Positions 26,389 to 35,424 are shown, numbered from the stretch's first letter. The stretch: 59,884 nt of DNA from Pseudomonas monteilii NBRC 103158 = DSM 14164 (GCF_000730605.1 NZ_BBIS01000053.1:1-59884), one strand, 5' to 3'. Notes: generated by a model not told the origin, from the sequence alone. Numbers and translations are program-made.

Positions 26389-27141
26389 ATGAGTCAGATG
26401 AGCTTTTCCGATTTCGAGTACGCCGGCAAGCGCAAGCAAACCCGTCGCGAGCGTTTCCTGGCCGAGATGGAACAGGTGGTTCCGTGGAGTGGACTGGTGG
26501 CGTTGATCGAGCCTCGCTACCCAAAGGCTGGCGGTGGCCGCAAGCCCTATCCGCTAGAGACCATGCTGCGCATTCATCTGCTGCAGAACTGGTTTTCTCT
26601 CAGTGATCCAGCCATGGAAGAGGCGCTGTACGAGATCACTTCGATGCGCCAGTTCGCTCGTCTGACGCTCAGCGCTCCGATCCCCGAAGACACGACGATC
26701 ATGAACTTCCGGCACCTTCTGGAGAAACACCAACTGGCAGCGGGCATCCTGGAAGTCATCAATCGCTACTGGCAGGACAAAGGTCTGTCGCTTCGCCAAG
26801 GCACCATCAGATTGCAGCCCGGCGCAGCACGTACAAGAAGCATGGCAAGCGCAACGCCGTATTAAGCGACCCGCAAGATCGAGAAGGCCAAGGCCCAGGT
26901 GCGAGCCAAGGTCGAGCACCCGTTTCGGGTGATCAAGCGCCAGTTTAGCTATACGAAAGTACGCTTTCGAGGATTGGCCAACAACACCGCTCGGATGCTG
27001 ACGCTATTCGCTTTGTCGAACCTGTGGATGGCACGCCGACATTTGTTAGCGTGCGCAGGAGAGGTGCGCGCGCAATGCAGGAAATGGCTGCTGCGAAGCA
27101 CCTTGCAGTGGTCGATGGGCCCGAATAACAGAGAATGCTGA
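26389..27141 (+). pseudogene. IS5-family transposase with internal deletion
   Basis: The N-terminal ~145 residues are normal for IS5-type transposases (MSQMSFSDFEYAGKRKQTRR..PEDTTIMNFRHLLEKHQLAA). After LSLRQGTI the frame jumps directly to a piece resembling ARRSTYKKHGKRNA, so several hundred bases including the central catalytic Asp region are missing. The end (KIEKAKAQVRAKVEHPFRVI..LFALSNLWMARRHLLACAGE, including the final Glu region) is in another frame. Incapable of transposition. Its outer ends are not clear; ATCCTTAAGGAT near 26291 and the repeats at 27186-27339 may mark them. Confidence 0.8.
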
Positions 27142-27185
27142 TCAGGTTACAACGTACGTCGTTTTTTGATGTGTTGGCTGCTCGA

Positions 27186-27225
27186 TAGCCGGAAAATATC
27201 CGGCTATTTCAGACTATCCTTAATG
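27186..27225 (+). repeat. Hairpin-bearing direct repeat, copy A
   Basis: A 40-base unit with stem AGCCGGA / TCCGGCT (27187-27193 with 27199-27205), then ATTTCAG and an ATCCTTAA box. A near copy lies 114 bp downstream. It lies between the IS5 remnant and the end of antR. It could be a duplicated IS end or a stem-loop stopping antR transcription. Confidence 0.6.
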
Positions 27226-27299
27226 TTCCTTATCGGCGAAGCCGGGGTTGAAGTAATGATGAGATTGCTAAACATACGGTAGGTAGGCAGACGGCTCTG

Positions 27300-27339
27300 T
27301 AGCCGGAAATTATCCGGCTATTTGAGATCATCCTTAAGG
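27300..27339 (+). repeat. Hairpin-bearing direct repeat, copy B
   Basis: Stem AGCCGGA / TCCGGCT at 27301-27307 and 27313-27319, followed by ATTTGAG and ATCCTTAAGG. About 34 of 40 bases agree with copy A. It ends 31 bases before the antR stop codon. Confidence 0.6.
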
Positions 27340-27370
27340 GTATTCACCTTCAATAATGAGCGCTAACTCG

Positions 27371-28360
27371 TCAGTTGACGCGGTGCGATTTCAAAGTTTG
27401 AGAAGGCAGCTCCCCAAAACGCTCCTTGTACTCCTTGGAAAAACGGCCGAATTGCTGAAAACCATAATCCATGGCAATGCTGGAGACCTTTTCCGAAGCG
27501 CGTGCCTGAGTCAGCCGTACACGCACCTGTTCGAAGCGTAACTGGCGGTAGTACGCCATCGGCGTCATACCGTAATGGGTATGAAAATCACGATACAAGC
27601 GCTCGCGTGAAACACCCGCAGCGTGCTCCAGGTCTTCAAGCGTCAGTGGTGTTTCAAGGGATGTATTGAACATCCCTTCAAGTTGGGCCAGGTACTGCGG
27701 GCGCCCGGTTTGCCGCGCTTGCAATTCATCAAAATAGTTATGCCGTTGAGAGAACAGCAGGCTCGTGATCAAGCTACCTTCAAAGTTGCTCCAAACCTCG
27801 GGTAGGTCGCACAACGAGTTCTCGGTCTGCAGCATCGACTGAACACTTTCCACCAGCTTCCACCACTCTTGCATCGCCCCTTCCACATGCACCATGGGCT
27901 CGAAAAGTATAGGCTGCACGATTTGCCGACCCAGCAACTTCGATAGCTTTGCCTCCAGCGCGCTGCGCGAAAGTTTGACCATTTTCTTCCGGCACTTCTC
28001 ACCGATGGTCATGCGCAAGGACTGGTTGGGCGAGAGGATCACGCCCACCGAAGGGTTGGAAACGAAGGCCTTGCCTTGATGCTCGATGCTTTGCTCTCCG
28101 TATACCGGCAAGTTGATGCTGTAGCTCTCCTCCAGATCCTGGATCTTCACGCTCACCAGGGTCGAGTATTCGATATCCCCGATAGCGGCATTGCCAATGA
28201 TCGTGCCGTGATGACGAAAATCCAGCTCGTCAGGCCTGGGGACTTCAAGGGCATGTGGCCCATTGATGCTCAACATCCACTGTACGGCTTGCGCCGGCGT
28301 GTTGAGAACGGTTGAGAACTGCTGACGACTGGCATTGTTTTTATTGTGGGAGTAACGCAT
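27371..28360 (-). CDS. antR: AraC/XylS-family activator of anthranilate dioxygenase genes (AntR-like)
   Basis: 329 residues. The N-terminal effector-binding domain of the XylS/BenR/AntR kind (~1-215) is followed by a C-terminal double HTH (PLTLEDLEHAAGVSRERLYR and SSIAMDYGFQQFGRFSKEYK). Length agrees with AntR of P. aeruginosa (about 330 residues, from memory). It is divergent from antABC, separated by 229 bp, the arrangement expected for an anthranilate-responsive activator. The promoter region carries a direct repeat TGGATAGT / TGAATAGT that may be its site. BenR-type function is the alternative, but the neighbouring oxygenase looks like Ant rather than Ben. Confidence 0.85.
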   Translation of the reverse strand: MRYSHNKNNASRQQFSTVLNTPAQAVQWMLSINGPHALEVPRPDELDFRHHGTIIGNAAIGDIEYSTLVSVKIQDLEESYSINLPVYGEQSIEHQGKAFVSNPSVGVILSPNQSLRMTIGEKCRKKMVKLSRSALEAKLSKLLGRQIVQPILFEPMVHVEGAMQEWWKLVESVQSMLQTENSLCDLPEVWSNFEGSLITSLLFSQRHNYFDELQARQTGRPQYLAQLEGMFNTSLETPLTLEDLEHAAGVSRERLYRDFHTHYGMTPMAYYRQLRFEQVRVRLTQARASEKVSSIAMDYGFQQFGRFSKEYKERFGELPSQTLKSHRVN

Positions 28361-28499
28361 GGCATTTCCTCATCGAGCCCGAACCGCGAACGTCTCATTC
28401 ATGCGCTTTTGCGGTAGCACGCTGGGCCACGCTATTTCTCTGGCGCGCCCACGTCAAGCACCATCAGTCCAGCCAGCGGCCTGATGAAAAGCGCAAAAC

Positions 28500-28529
28500 T
28501 GGATAGTAATCACGTGGTAGCTGAATAGT
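28500..28529 (+). promoter_or_regulatory. Candidate AntR operator (direct repeat)
   Basis: TGGATAGT (28500-28507) and TGAATAGT (28522-28529) are spaced 22 bp start to start, two helical turns, as is common for AraC/XylS-type dimers. GGATA of the first copy also fits the GGNTA half of XylS-type sites. It lies 60-90 bp before antA. Function is inferred. Confidence 0.35.
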
Positions 28530-28589
28530 GCCGGAGCGGGCTGGGGGGTTTAATCAAAACATTCCCGCAGCAAGCAAAGGTCAGACTCC

Positions 28590-29990
28590 ATGAGCACCAA
28601 ATCAATTGCCCAGTGGCAGGACTTCATCAAGGGCTGCCTGGACTTTCGCCCAGCGCAAGGCGTGTACCGCATCGCCCGTGACATGTTCACTGAGCCGGCG
28701 CTGTTCGATCTCGAGATGGAGCTGATTTTCGAGAAAAACTGGATCTACGCGTGCCACGAAAGCGAGATCGCCGAAAAGCACGACTTCGTGACCCTACGCG
28801 CCGGCCGTCAGCCCCTGATCATCACCCGGGACGGCGAAGGCCAGCTCAACGCCCTGATCAACGCCTGTCAGCATCGTGGTACGACCTTGACCCGCGTCGG
28901 CAAGGGCAACCAATCGACCTTTACCTGCCCCTTCCATGCCTGGTGCTACAAAAGCGACGGTCGCCTGGTCAAGGTCAAGGCGCCGGGCGAATACCCAGAA
29001 GATTTCGACAAGGCCACGCGCGGCCTGAAAAAAGCCCGCATCGAAAGCTACAAGGGCTTTGTCTTCGTCAGCCTCGATGTGCACGGCAAGGACTCGCTGA
29101 AAGACTTCCTGGGCGACGCCCGGGTGTTCTTCGACATGATGGTCGCGCAGTCCGCCACGGGCGAACTTGAAGTGCTGCCGGGCAAGTCGTCCTACACCTA
29201 CGAAGGCAACTGGAAGCTGCAGAACGAAAATGGCCTTGACGGTTATCACGTCAGCACCGTGCACTATAACTACGTGGCCACTGTGCAACATCGCCAGCAG
29301 GTCAACGCCGAGAAAGGCCTGACCGCCAACGACACCCTGGACTACAGCAAGCTGGGGGCCGGCGACAAGGAAACCGATGACGGCTGGTTTGCCTTCCACA
29401 ACGGCCACAGCGTGCTGTTCAGTGATATGCCCAACCCGGCCGTACGCCCCGGCTACGCCGCGATCATGCCGCGCCTCGTTGCAGAGCACGGCCAGGGCAA
29501 GGCCGAATGGATGATGCACCGCCTGCGCAACCTGAACATCTACCCAAGCATGTTCTTCCTCGACCAGATCAGTTCGCAGCTGCGCATTATCCGCCCACTG
29601 GCCTGGAACAAGACCGAGATCAACAGTTTCTGCCTAGGCGTCAAAGGCGAGTCCGACGCCGACCGCGAGAACCGCATTCGTCAATTCGAAGATTTCTTCA
29701 ATGTCTCGGGCCTTGGTACGCCGGACGACCTGGTGGAGTTTCGTGAAGCGCAGCGCGGTTTCCAGGCGCGCCTGGAGCGCTGGAGCGACATTTCACGCGG
29801 CAGCGGCAAGTGGGTCGAAGGCCCTACCCGCAACAGCGAGACCATCGGCATTGCCCCGGCCCTGACTGGCACCGAGTTCACCCACGAAGGCCTGTACGTC
29901 AACCAGCATGGCAACTGGCAGCGCTTCCTGCTTGAGGGCCTGGCCCGCAAGGCCGAAGAACAACAATCCCTCAAGCTCAAGGAGGTGTGA
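28590..29990 (+). CDS. antA: Anthranilate 1,2-dioxygenase large (alpha) subunit
   Basis: 466-residue Rieske oxygenase catalytic subunit, which with AntB and AntC converts anthranilate to catechol, CO2 and ammonia. The Rieske site is C-x-H (CQHRGTTLTRVG) plus C-x2-H (CPFHAWCYKSDG). The mononuclear iron site is in NENGLDGYHVSTVHYNY (Asp, His, His). The stretch MFTEPALFDLEMELIFEKNW and the following region are characteristic of AntA as I remember it from P. aeruginosa. First gene of a tight operon, divergent from antR. The start follows GCAAAGG at eight bases. Confidence 0.92.
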   Translation: MSTKSIAQWQDFIKGCLDFRPAQGVYRIARDMFTEPALFDLEMELIFEKNWIYACHESEIAEKHDFVTLRAGRQPLIITRDGEGQLNALINACQHRGTTLTRVGKGNQSTFTCPFHAWCYKSDGRLVKVKAPGEYPEDFDKATRGLKKARIESYKGFVFVSLDVHGKDSLKDFLGDARVFFDMMVAQSATGELEVLPGKSSYTYEGNWKLQNENGLDGYHVSTVHYNYVATVQHRQQVNAEKGLTANDTLDYSKLGAGDKETDDGWFAFHNGHSVLFSDMPNPAVRPGYAAIMPRLVAEHGQGKAEWMMHRLRNLNIYPSMFFLDQISSQLRIIRPLAWNKTEINSFCLGVKGESDADRENRIRQFEDFFNVSGLGTPDDLVEFREAQRGFQARLERWSDISRGSGKWVEGPTRNSETIGIAPALTGTEFTHEGLYVNQHGNWQRFLLEGLARKAEEQQSLKLKEV

Positions 29991-29992
29991 AC

Positions 29993-30484
29993 ATGAATGG
30001 CGAACTGCAATACCGCGTCGAACAGTTTTTCTACCGTAACGCCGAAGCCTGCGATGCCCAGGACTGGGATGCCTACCTGGCCATGTTCAGTGAGGACAGC
30101 GAATTTCACCTGCCGCAGTGGGACTCGGAGCACGTCTACACCCTTGACCCAAAGAAAGGCATGTCGCTGATCTACTACGCCAATCGCGGCGGGCTGGAAG
30201 ATCGGGTGTTTCGAATTCGCACCGGCAAAGCGGCTTCGACCATTCCCATGCCGCGCACCCTGCACCTGATCAGCAACGTCCGCGTTGCCCCGCTGGAAGG
30301 TGATGAGCTGGAAGTAAAGGTCAACTGGCACACGTTGTACTACCGCCTGCAGAACGCCGAGCAATTCTTTGGCCGCGCCACCTACCGCCTGCGGCCCGAC
30401 GGCGAGAGCTGGAAGATTGCCCGCAAGCATGTGGTGCTGCTCAACGACACGATCAATTCGGTGCTCGACTTCTACCATCTTTGA
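29993..30484 (+). CDS. antB: Anthranilate 1,2-dioxygenase small (beta) subunit
   Basis: 163 residues, the usual length for the beta subunit, with the SnoaL-like fold (FFYRNAEACDAQDWDAYLAM..IAYRVDI-type interior, here ISNVRVAPLEGDELEVKVNW). It forms the alpha3beta3 oxygenase with AntA. AAGGAGG at the end of antA serves as its RBS. The ATG at 29993 begins two bases after the antA stop codon; a GTG at 29987 overlaps that stop but would put the RBS too close. Confidence 0.9.
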   Translation: MNGELQYRVEQFFYRNAEACDAQDWDAYLAMFSEDSEFHLPQWDSEHVYTLDPKKGMSLIYYANRGGLEDRVFRIRTGKAASTIPMPRTLHLISNVRVAPLEGDELEVKVNWHTLYYRLQNAEQFFGRATYRLRPDGESWKIARKHVVLLNDTINSVLDFYHL

Positions 30485-30502
30485 CAGGGCGGATTACCCA
30501 TC

Positions 30503-31528
30503 ATGACGTACAAGGTTGCCTTTAACTTTGCCGATGGAAAAACCCTGTTCTGCACCGTTCAGGGCAACGAAGTGCTGCTTGATGCGGCGCTGCGTGCAGG
30601 CATCAAGATTCCGCTGGATTGCCGCGAAGGTGTGTGTGCCACCTGCCAGGGCCGCTGTGAGTCTGGGCAGTACACCCAGGACTACGTGGACGACGAGGCG
30701 CTCTCGGCCACTGACCTTGCCCTGCGCAAAGTGCTGACCTGCCAGACACGCGTGCAGTCGGATTCAGCGTTCTATTTCGATTTCGACTCAACGCTCTGCC
30801 ATGGCGCGGGCACCGTTGAACAACGCGGCACTGTCAGCGCCGTGGTACAGGTTTCGCCGCCCACGGCGATCCTTCATGTCGATGCCAGCGCGGCAGCACA
30901 GCGCCTGGATTATCTGCCCGGCCAGTACGCCCGCATTCAGGTGCCAGGCACCGATCACAAGCGCTCGTACTCCTTTGCCAATCAGCCCAACAGCGCCAAC
31001 CAGTTGCAGTTCCTGATTCGCCTGCTGCCTGACGGGGCGATGAGCAACTACATGCGTGAACGTTGCCAGGTTGGCGATGAGCTGGTATTCGAGGCGCCTT
31101 TGGGGGCCTTCTACCTGCGCCACATCACCCGGCCACTGGTGATGGTTGCCGGCGGCACAGGCCTGTCGGCGTTCCTCGGCATGCTCGACGAAATTGCCGA
31201 ACGTGGTGGGTGTGGCCAACCCGTGCACCTTTACTACGGCGTTCGGCAGGCGGCGGACCTCTGCGAACTGGAGCGGATCGCAGGCTACGCCAAATGCATT
31301 CCCGACTTCAGCTTTACCCCGGTAATCAGCGACGCCGACCCTCTTTGGCACGGCAAATGCGGCTATGTCACCGAACATTTCGAGTTGCCGCATATGCACA
31401 GCGCGCCGTTCGACATGTACCTGTGCGGGCCGCCGCCGATGGTCGAGTCGGTGAAGAACTGGCTGAATGAGCAAGGCCTGGAAAACAGCCACCTCTACTA
31501 CGAAAAATTCGCCCAGAGCAACACCTGA
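30503..31528 (+). CDS. antC: Anthranilate dioxygenase reductase component
   Basis: 341 residues. N-terminal plant-type [2Fe-2S] ferredoxin (CREGVCATCQGRCESG ... LTCQTR), then an FAD domain (RSYSFANQPN) and an NAD domain (GGTGLSAFLGMLDE, CGPPPMVESVKNWL). It passes electrons from NADH to the Rieske centre of AntA. It begins 18 bases after antB and is followed by a strong terminator, so antABC form one transcript. Confidence 0.92.
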   Translation: MTYKVAFNFADGKTLFCTVQGNEVLLDAALRAGIKIPLDCREGVCATCQGRCESGQYTQDYVDDEALSATDLALRKVLTCQTRVQSDSAFYFDFDSTLCHGAGTVEQRGTVSAVVQVSPPTAILHVDASAAAQRLDYLPGQYARIQVPGTDHKRSYSFANQPNSANQLQFLIRLLPDGAMSNYMRERCQVGDELVFEAPLGAFYLRHITRPLVMVAGGTGLSAFLGMLDEIAERGGCGQPVHLYYGVRQAADLCELERIAGYAKCIPDFSFTPVISDADPLWHGKCGYVTEHFELPHMHSAPFDMYLCGPPPMVESVKNWLNEQGLENSHLYYEKFAQSNT

Positions 31529-31553
31529 GCCCTGAGGCTGCACTTTTCGAATG

Positions 31554-31588
31554 CCGAACCGCCGCTTGGCGGTTCGGTTGTTTCTGTT
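31554..31588 (+). terminator. Rho-independent terminator after antABC
   Basis: Perfect 10-bp stem CCGAACCGCC / GGCGGTTCGG with a GCTT loop (31554-31577), followed by a T-rich tail TTGTTTCTGTT. It separates antC from the hydrolase gene at 31619, so that gene needs read-through or its own promoter. Confidence 0.85.
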
Positions 31589-31618
31589 GAGCCTGACTTC
31601 AACGCAAGAGACTGAGCC

Positions 31619-32464
31619 ATGCCAAAAAACACAGCAGAATACCAATACGTCACCGGGCAGTATCGCCCCAGCTTCACCGCCCTGTTCGAGCAGTACCAAT
31701 TGGCCAACGACCAGGTGCTACGTGAGCGCACCTGGTATCTGGATTTGCGCTACGGTCTACACCCCAGGCAGACCCTGGACCTGTGCTTTGCCAAAGGCAC
31801 CGCCAAAGCCAACCTGGTCTATCTGCACGCCGGCTACTGGCAGTCGCGAGACAAGGCACAGTTTCGCTTCATTGCCTCGGCGCTGAGTGCACGCGGCTTT
31901 AACGTCGCCCTACTGAACTACCCACTGTGCCCTGATGTAGCTGTCGATCAGATCGTCGCCAGCGTAAGTCACGGCCTACTGTTCAGCCTCACGAAACTCC
32001 CGGCCAGGGACCGCCGCCTGCCGCTCATGCTTGCGGGGCATTCGGCGGGGGCGCACCTTGCGGTCGAGTTGGCCATGGCGCAAACCGCACTCGCGCCGCA
32101 GCAGCGCCCCATCTCAGCAATAGTACCGATCAGCGGGATCTATGATTTGGCGCCACTGATCGAAACCAGCCTGAATGACAAACTGCGCCTGGACATGCGA
32201 CAGGCGCAGGCTTGCTCGCCACTAACCCGCGTGAGCGGTGCGCTGGTGCCTGCAGCTTTTGTCGTCGGGGGAGAAGAAACGCCAGCGTTTCTTGAGCAGA
32301 GTCGCAGCATGATGGAAGCGTGGGCACTAACGGGTAGCCCGGCGACCTGCCTGGAGGTCGCAGGCCGTGATCATTTCACGGTTTTGCAGGAATTCGAGGG
32401 GGCGGGTGGCATGCTGCTTGAGCTGATCGACAACCTGTACCAAGCGGCCTGCCCTGCTGGCTGA
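31619..32464 (+). CDS. Alpha/beta hydrolase, kynurenine-formamidase/esterase type
   Basis: 281 residues. The oxyanion motif reads HAGYWQSRDKAQF (usually HGGYW in arylformamidases). The nucleophile elbow is GHSAGAH, a probable acid lies in VVGGEETPAFLEQS, and the catalytic His is in GRDHFTVLQEFE. No signal peptide. Placed just after antABC, it could hydrolyse N-formyl- or N-acyl-anthranilate, or formylkynurenine, to feed anthranilate dioxygenase; this is inference from position and family. It lies beyond the antC terminator, and its RBS is weak, so separate control is possible. Confidence 0.8.
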   Translation: MPKNTAEYQYVTGQYRPSFTALFEQYQLANDQVLRERTWYLDLRYGLHPRQTLDLCFAKGTAKANLVYLHAGYWQSRDKAQFRFIASALSARGFNVALLNYPLCPDVAVDQIVASVSHGLLFSLTKLPARDRRLPLMLAGHSAGAHLAVELAMAQTALAPQQRPISAIVPISGIYDLAPLIETSLNDKLRLDMRQAQACSPLTRVSGALVPAAFVVGGEETPAFLEQSRSMMEAWALTGSPATCLEVAGRDHFTVLQEFEGAGGMLLELIDNLYQAACPAG

Positions 32465-32485
32465 AACCGCCTGAAGCATGAACGC

Positions 32486-32505
32486 GGCCGCCCCTGAGGG
32501 CGGCC
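32486..32505. terminator. Hairpin between convergent hydrolase and oprD genes
   Basis: Perfect 8-bp stem GGCCGCCC / GGGCGGCC with a 4-base loop, 22 bases after the hydrolase stop and just before the end of the opposing porin gene. No T-run. Confidence 0.6.
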
Positions 32506-32514
32506 TGCGGGTCA

Positions 32515-33792
32515 CTAGAACTTGAAGGTGTAGCTGGTGATCAAGCGGTTCTCCTGGTAATCCACCCCAGAGGCCTGACCGTTGCCATAGCGCGTCTTGA
32601 CGTCGATGTTGCGCCACTCGAATGCAACGCCCTGAAGCGGGCCACTCTGCACCACGTAGCTGATAAAGAGATTGCGCTCGCTCTCGACGTTCTGGTCCAG
32701 GGCGTTGTTGCCGCGATCGATGCCGGTGCCGCGCAGGTAGCGGGTCATCAGCTTCAGGCCAGGTACACCGTAGCCGGCAAAGTCCAGGTCGTAACGCAAC
32801 TGCCAGGAACTTTCATTAGGTTTGACGAAGCCGACAGCAGACCAGTTCACCAGGTAGGGTTGCGGCGCATAGCCATTGAGGGTCGGGAATGTGCTTTCAC
32901 CGAGCATGCGCTGATAACCGACCGCGACAGTGTGCGAGTTCTTCCTCAGGCTGGTGAGCAAACCGTAGGAACGGTTGTCGATGTTGCCGTACAGGGCCTG
33001 CCCATCCTCGTTGTTGTTGAAATAGCGCAGGTCGGTCTTCAACGCAAAGCCGTTACCCAGATCGTTGGTTTGGGTGAGGCCCAGGTATTGCTGCTGATAA
33101 ATATCTTCCAGTTGCCCATAGAAGTACGTAGCGGAAAGACGCGGGGTGAATGCGTAGCTGGCGCCGGCGAAGTTCAGCCCATCGCTGGTGCGGCGCGGAC
33201 CGTTGGGCCCGGTGAACAGGTACATTTTTTCGCGATTGGACGACTCGCGACTGCTGATCTCGGTAAAGCGCCCACCCGTCAGCACCAAACCGTCCACTTC
33301 ACGCGACTCCAGCAACAGACCGTGGTAGGTGGTGATCAACTGGCGTGTATCGTCGATAAAGGCAACCGGCAGCAGCGGGCGGTGCTCCCCGACTTTAAGC
33401 TCGGTCCTGGAGTAGCGCACCTTGCCGGTCAAGGCAGCGCGGCCATAGTCGTGTACCTGTTGGCCTTTGCTGTCATCGTAGGGAATGACGCTATCCGGCC
33501 CCCGACCACCGCCGCCATCCAGGCGATAGGCATATTGCCCGGACACATCGAGACCGAATTGCAAGGGGCCTTCGGTGTAGCCAGAGATGGCACGAAAATC
33601 GAACCCCTGGGTCCAGCTACCGACCCGTGACTGTGGCGCGCCGTTTTGCTTGAAGTCGCGATCCAGGTAGAAGTTGCGAAGCCCCAGACTGATCTGGCGG
33701 TCTTTCACGAAGTCTGCCTGGGCAGAAATCGGCACGAACATCCCCATCAAGCCCGCAGCAACGCCGCTGGCCAGCCAATTTTTATGGAACAT
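32515..33792 (-). CDS. OprD-family outer-membrane porin (copy 3, paralogue of the 8508 porin)
   Basis: 425 residues from the ATG at 33792, which begins the signal peptide (MFHKNWLASGVAAGLMGMFVPISAQA); earlier in-frame starts only add a polar tail. The barrel starts DFVKDRQISLGLRNFYLDRD and ends YTFKF. Very similar throughout to the porin at 8508, with shared blocks such as GRAALTGKVRYS, NGPRRTSDGLNFAGA and ATRYLRGTGIDRG-like ends. It is downstream of cupin/MBL/MFS genes on the same strand and convergent with the hydrolase, so it probably admits the substrate of that pathway. An A-rich AAAAATAACAA motif lies about 85 bases upstream. Confidence 0.88.
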   Translation of the reverse strand: MFHKNWLASGVAAGLMGMFVPISAQADFVKDRQISLGLRNFYLDRDFKQNGAPQSRVGSWTQGFDFRAISGYTEGPLQFGLDVSGQYAYRLDGGGGRGPDSVIPYDDSKGQQVHDYGRAALTGKVRYSRTELKVGEHRPLLPVAFIDDTRQLITTYHGLLLESREVDGLVLTGGRFTEISSRESSNREKMYLFTGPNGPRRTSDGLNFAGASYAFTPRLSATYFYGQLEDIYQQQYLGLTQTNDLGNGFALKTDLRYFNNNEDGQALYGNIDNRSYGLLTSLRKNSHTVAVGYQRMLGESTFPTLNGYAPQPYLVNWSAVGFVKPNESSWQLRYDLDFAGYGVPGLKLMTRYLRGTGIDRGNNALDQNVESERNLFISYVVQSGPLQGVAFEWRNIDVKTRYGNGQASGVDYQENRLITSYTFKF

Positions 33793-33934
33793 CGAGGTGA
33801 GCCCTTCTGAGGTGTGCAAAGCACAGCCGTGGGAGCAGATCAGTTGGCCGAAAGGCAGAGCTCCGGCACTCGACCTACCTTGTTATTTTTATGACCACTT
33901 ACTGAATCGGAGGGGGCCGCCGGTGTGTGAATGC

Positions 33935-33965
33935 GTGCAGGAGCGACGTTGTGTCGCCCCTGCAC
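33935..33965. terminator. Hairpin between MFS and OprD genes
   Basis: Stem GTGCAGG-A-GCGA / TCGC-C-CCTGCAC with one mismatch and a 7-base loop. It lies 25 bases downstream of the MFS stop codon on the minus strand, so it may end the cupin-MBL-MFS transcript before the porin gene. Confidence 0.5.
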
Positions 33966-33990
33966 GGGGCGGGAGCGAGCCCTCAGGGCG

Positions 33991-35424
33991 TTAGGCAAAA
34001 CGCTGCTGTAGTTTCTTCGCTGTACGGTCAGGGTTGAGGCAAAGGATGCTGACAAAGCCCATTACCACCAGGTAACAACCAATGTAGGCGAACGAAGCAT
34101 TCATCCCTTCGGCCAGCCGAGCGGTCATTTCCAGGCTTTGTGGCGCGCCCTTGCCCACTTGCAGGTACCCTGCCCGCTCCATCAGAAGGCCGACCATGAC
34201 CGGCGCCACGATGCCGCCTAGCGACGCTACGGCCGTCAGCGTTGCCATGACCGCCCCACGTTGTTTGGACGCAACGCAAAAGGCCACTGCCGTTGGCGCG
34301 AGGGGAAAGGTCATCGCCAGCCCTGCGGCAACCACCAGCAAGGTGACTGCGGCGTACCCTTGCAGGTGCGGAAGAATCAGGAAACAGACCCCGGACAGCA
34401 GCAGGACCAGGCCGAACGAGGCGCCCAAGGACAGGTAAACCGAAACACCGCGGCGCATCATTACCCGTGACGCATAACCCAGTACACCCAAGGTCAACGC
34501 GCCGAACAACCACGGAAAGGTCGATACCAGCCCGACCATCTCGGGCGAAAGCGACACTACCGCCCCCAGGTAACGGGGCGACCAGGTGGTCAAAAAGCCC
34601 TGCGCCCAGAAGCAACCGGCACCTGCCAGCGTGGCAATGATGAACATTTGCGAGCAGAACACCCGAAAAATAGGCACCTGCTCAAGCGTGTCCGACTTTT
34701 CTGCAATGCTCGCTCGCGCCTTGGCAGGAGCCTGGTCTGGCGCCGGCTCCGCGCCTGGCGCGTCCTCCTGATGCTTGCCCTTGAGATGGCTGTAGGGGCC
34801 CTCCTTGGCGACCACCAGCCAGAGTACCGACCAGATCAAACCGACCAACCCGAGAAAACCGAATGCCCAGCGCCACCCCCACTGCGGGTGGGCAATGATA
34901 TAGGCCAGGATTGGCGCTGCAACGATCGGCCCCAAGGTTGAGCCAATGGCGACCAGGGTGCTAGGCAAACCGCGCTCCCGCGCCGGGAACCAACCATGCA
35001 CATGGTGCAGGGTCGTCGGTGTAGCGGGCCCCTCGGCGGCGCCAAGCACTATCCGGGTCACCAGCAGTATTGCAGCGCCGCCGCCAAACAGCATTGGAAA
35101 CTGCAACACCGACCAGAGCACCCCCATGGTCAACAAGATCCATCGGGTCGGCACCTTGGCCGCGAGAAAACCTACACACACTGCACTGATTGCAAACAGA
35201 AAGAAAAAAGCGCTGCCGATGAAACCGAACTCACTCGCCGACAAACCGAGCTCACTCATCGCAGGCTCGGCAACCAATCCCAGTACAGCCTTATCGGCAA
35301 AGTTGATCATCTGAAAGATCACCAGCATGCCGGTGATCAACCAGGCGCGGCGATTCATCTGCCCCTTGGCGACCGCAGCACGCAGTGTATGAGGCGGATA
35401 TGCGGTTTGAGTCAGCTCTGTCAT
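33991..35424 (-). CDS. MFS transporter of the anion:cation symporter (ACS) type
   Basis: 477 residues with twelve membrane segments and a long central loop (~225-270, charged). ACS-like marks: MINFADKAVLGLVAEPAMSE in segment 1 and PTRWILLTMGVLWSVLQFPM after segment 2. Carriers of this group import aromatic acids and related anions. The ATG at 35424 is two bases after the stop of the MBL-fold gene, so the two are translationally coupled; a GTG at 35430 overlaps that stop. Likely the inner-membrane importer for the compound handled by the cupin and MBL proteins. Confidence 0.87.
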   Translation of the reverse strand: MTELTQTAYPPHTLRAAVAKGQMNRRAWLITGMLVIFQMINFADKAVLGLVAEPAMSELGLSASEFGFIGSAFFFLFAISAVCVGFLAAKVPTRWILLTMGVLWSVLQFPMLFGGGAAILLVTRIVLGAAEGPATPTTLHHVHGWFPARERGLPSTLVAIGSTLGPIVAAPILAYIIAHPQWGWRWAFGFLGLVGLIWSVLWLVVAKEGPYSHLKGKHQEDAPGAEPAPDQAPAKARASIAEKSDTLEQVPIFRVFCSQMFIIATLAGAGCFWAQGFLTTWSPRYLGAVVSLSPEMVGLVSTFPWLFGALTLGVLGYASRVMMRRGVSVYLSLGASFGLVLLLSGVCFLILPHLQGYAAVTLLVVAAGLAMTFPLAPTAVAFCVASKQRGAVMATLTAVASLGGIVAPVMVGLLMERAGYLQVGKGAPQSLEMTARLAEGMNASFAYIGCYLVVMGFVSILCLNPDRTAKKLQQRFA

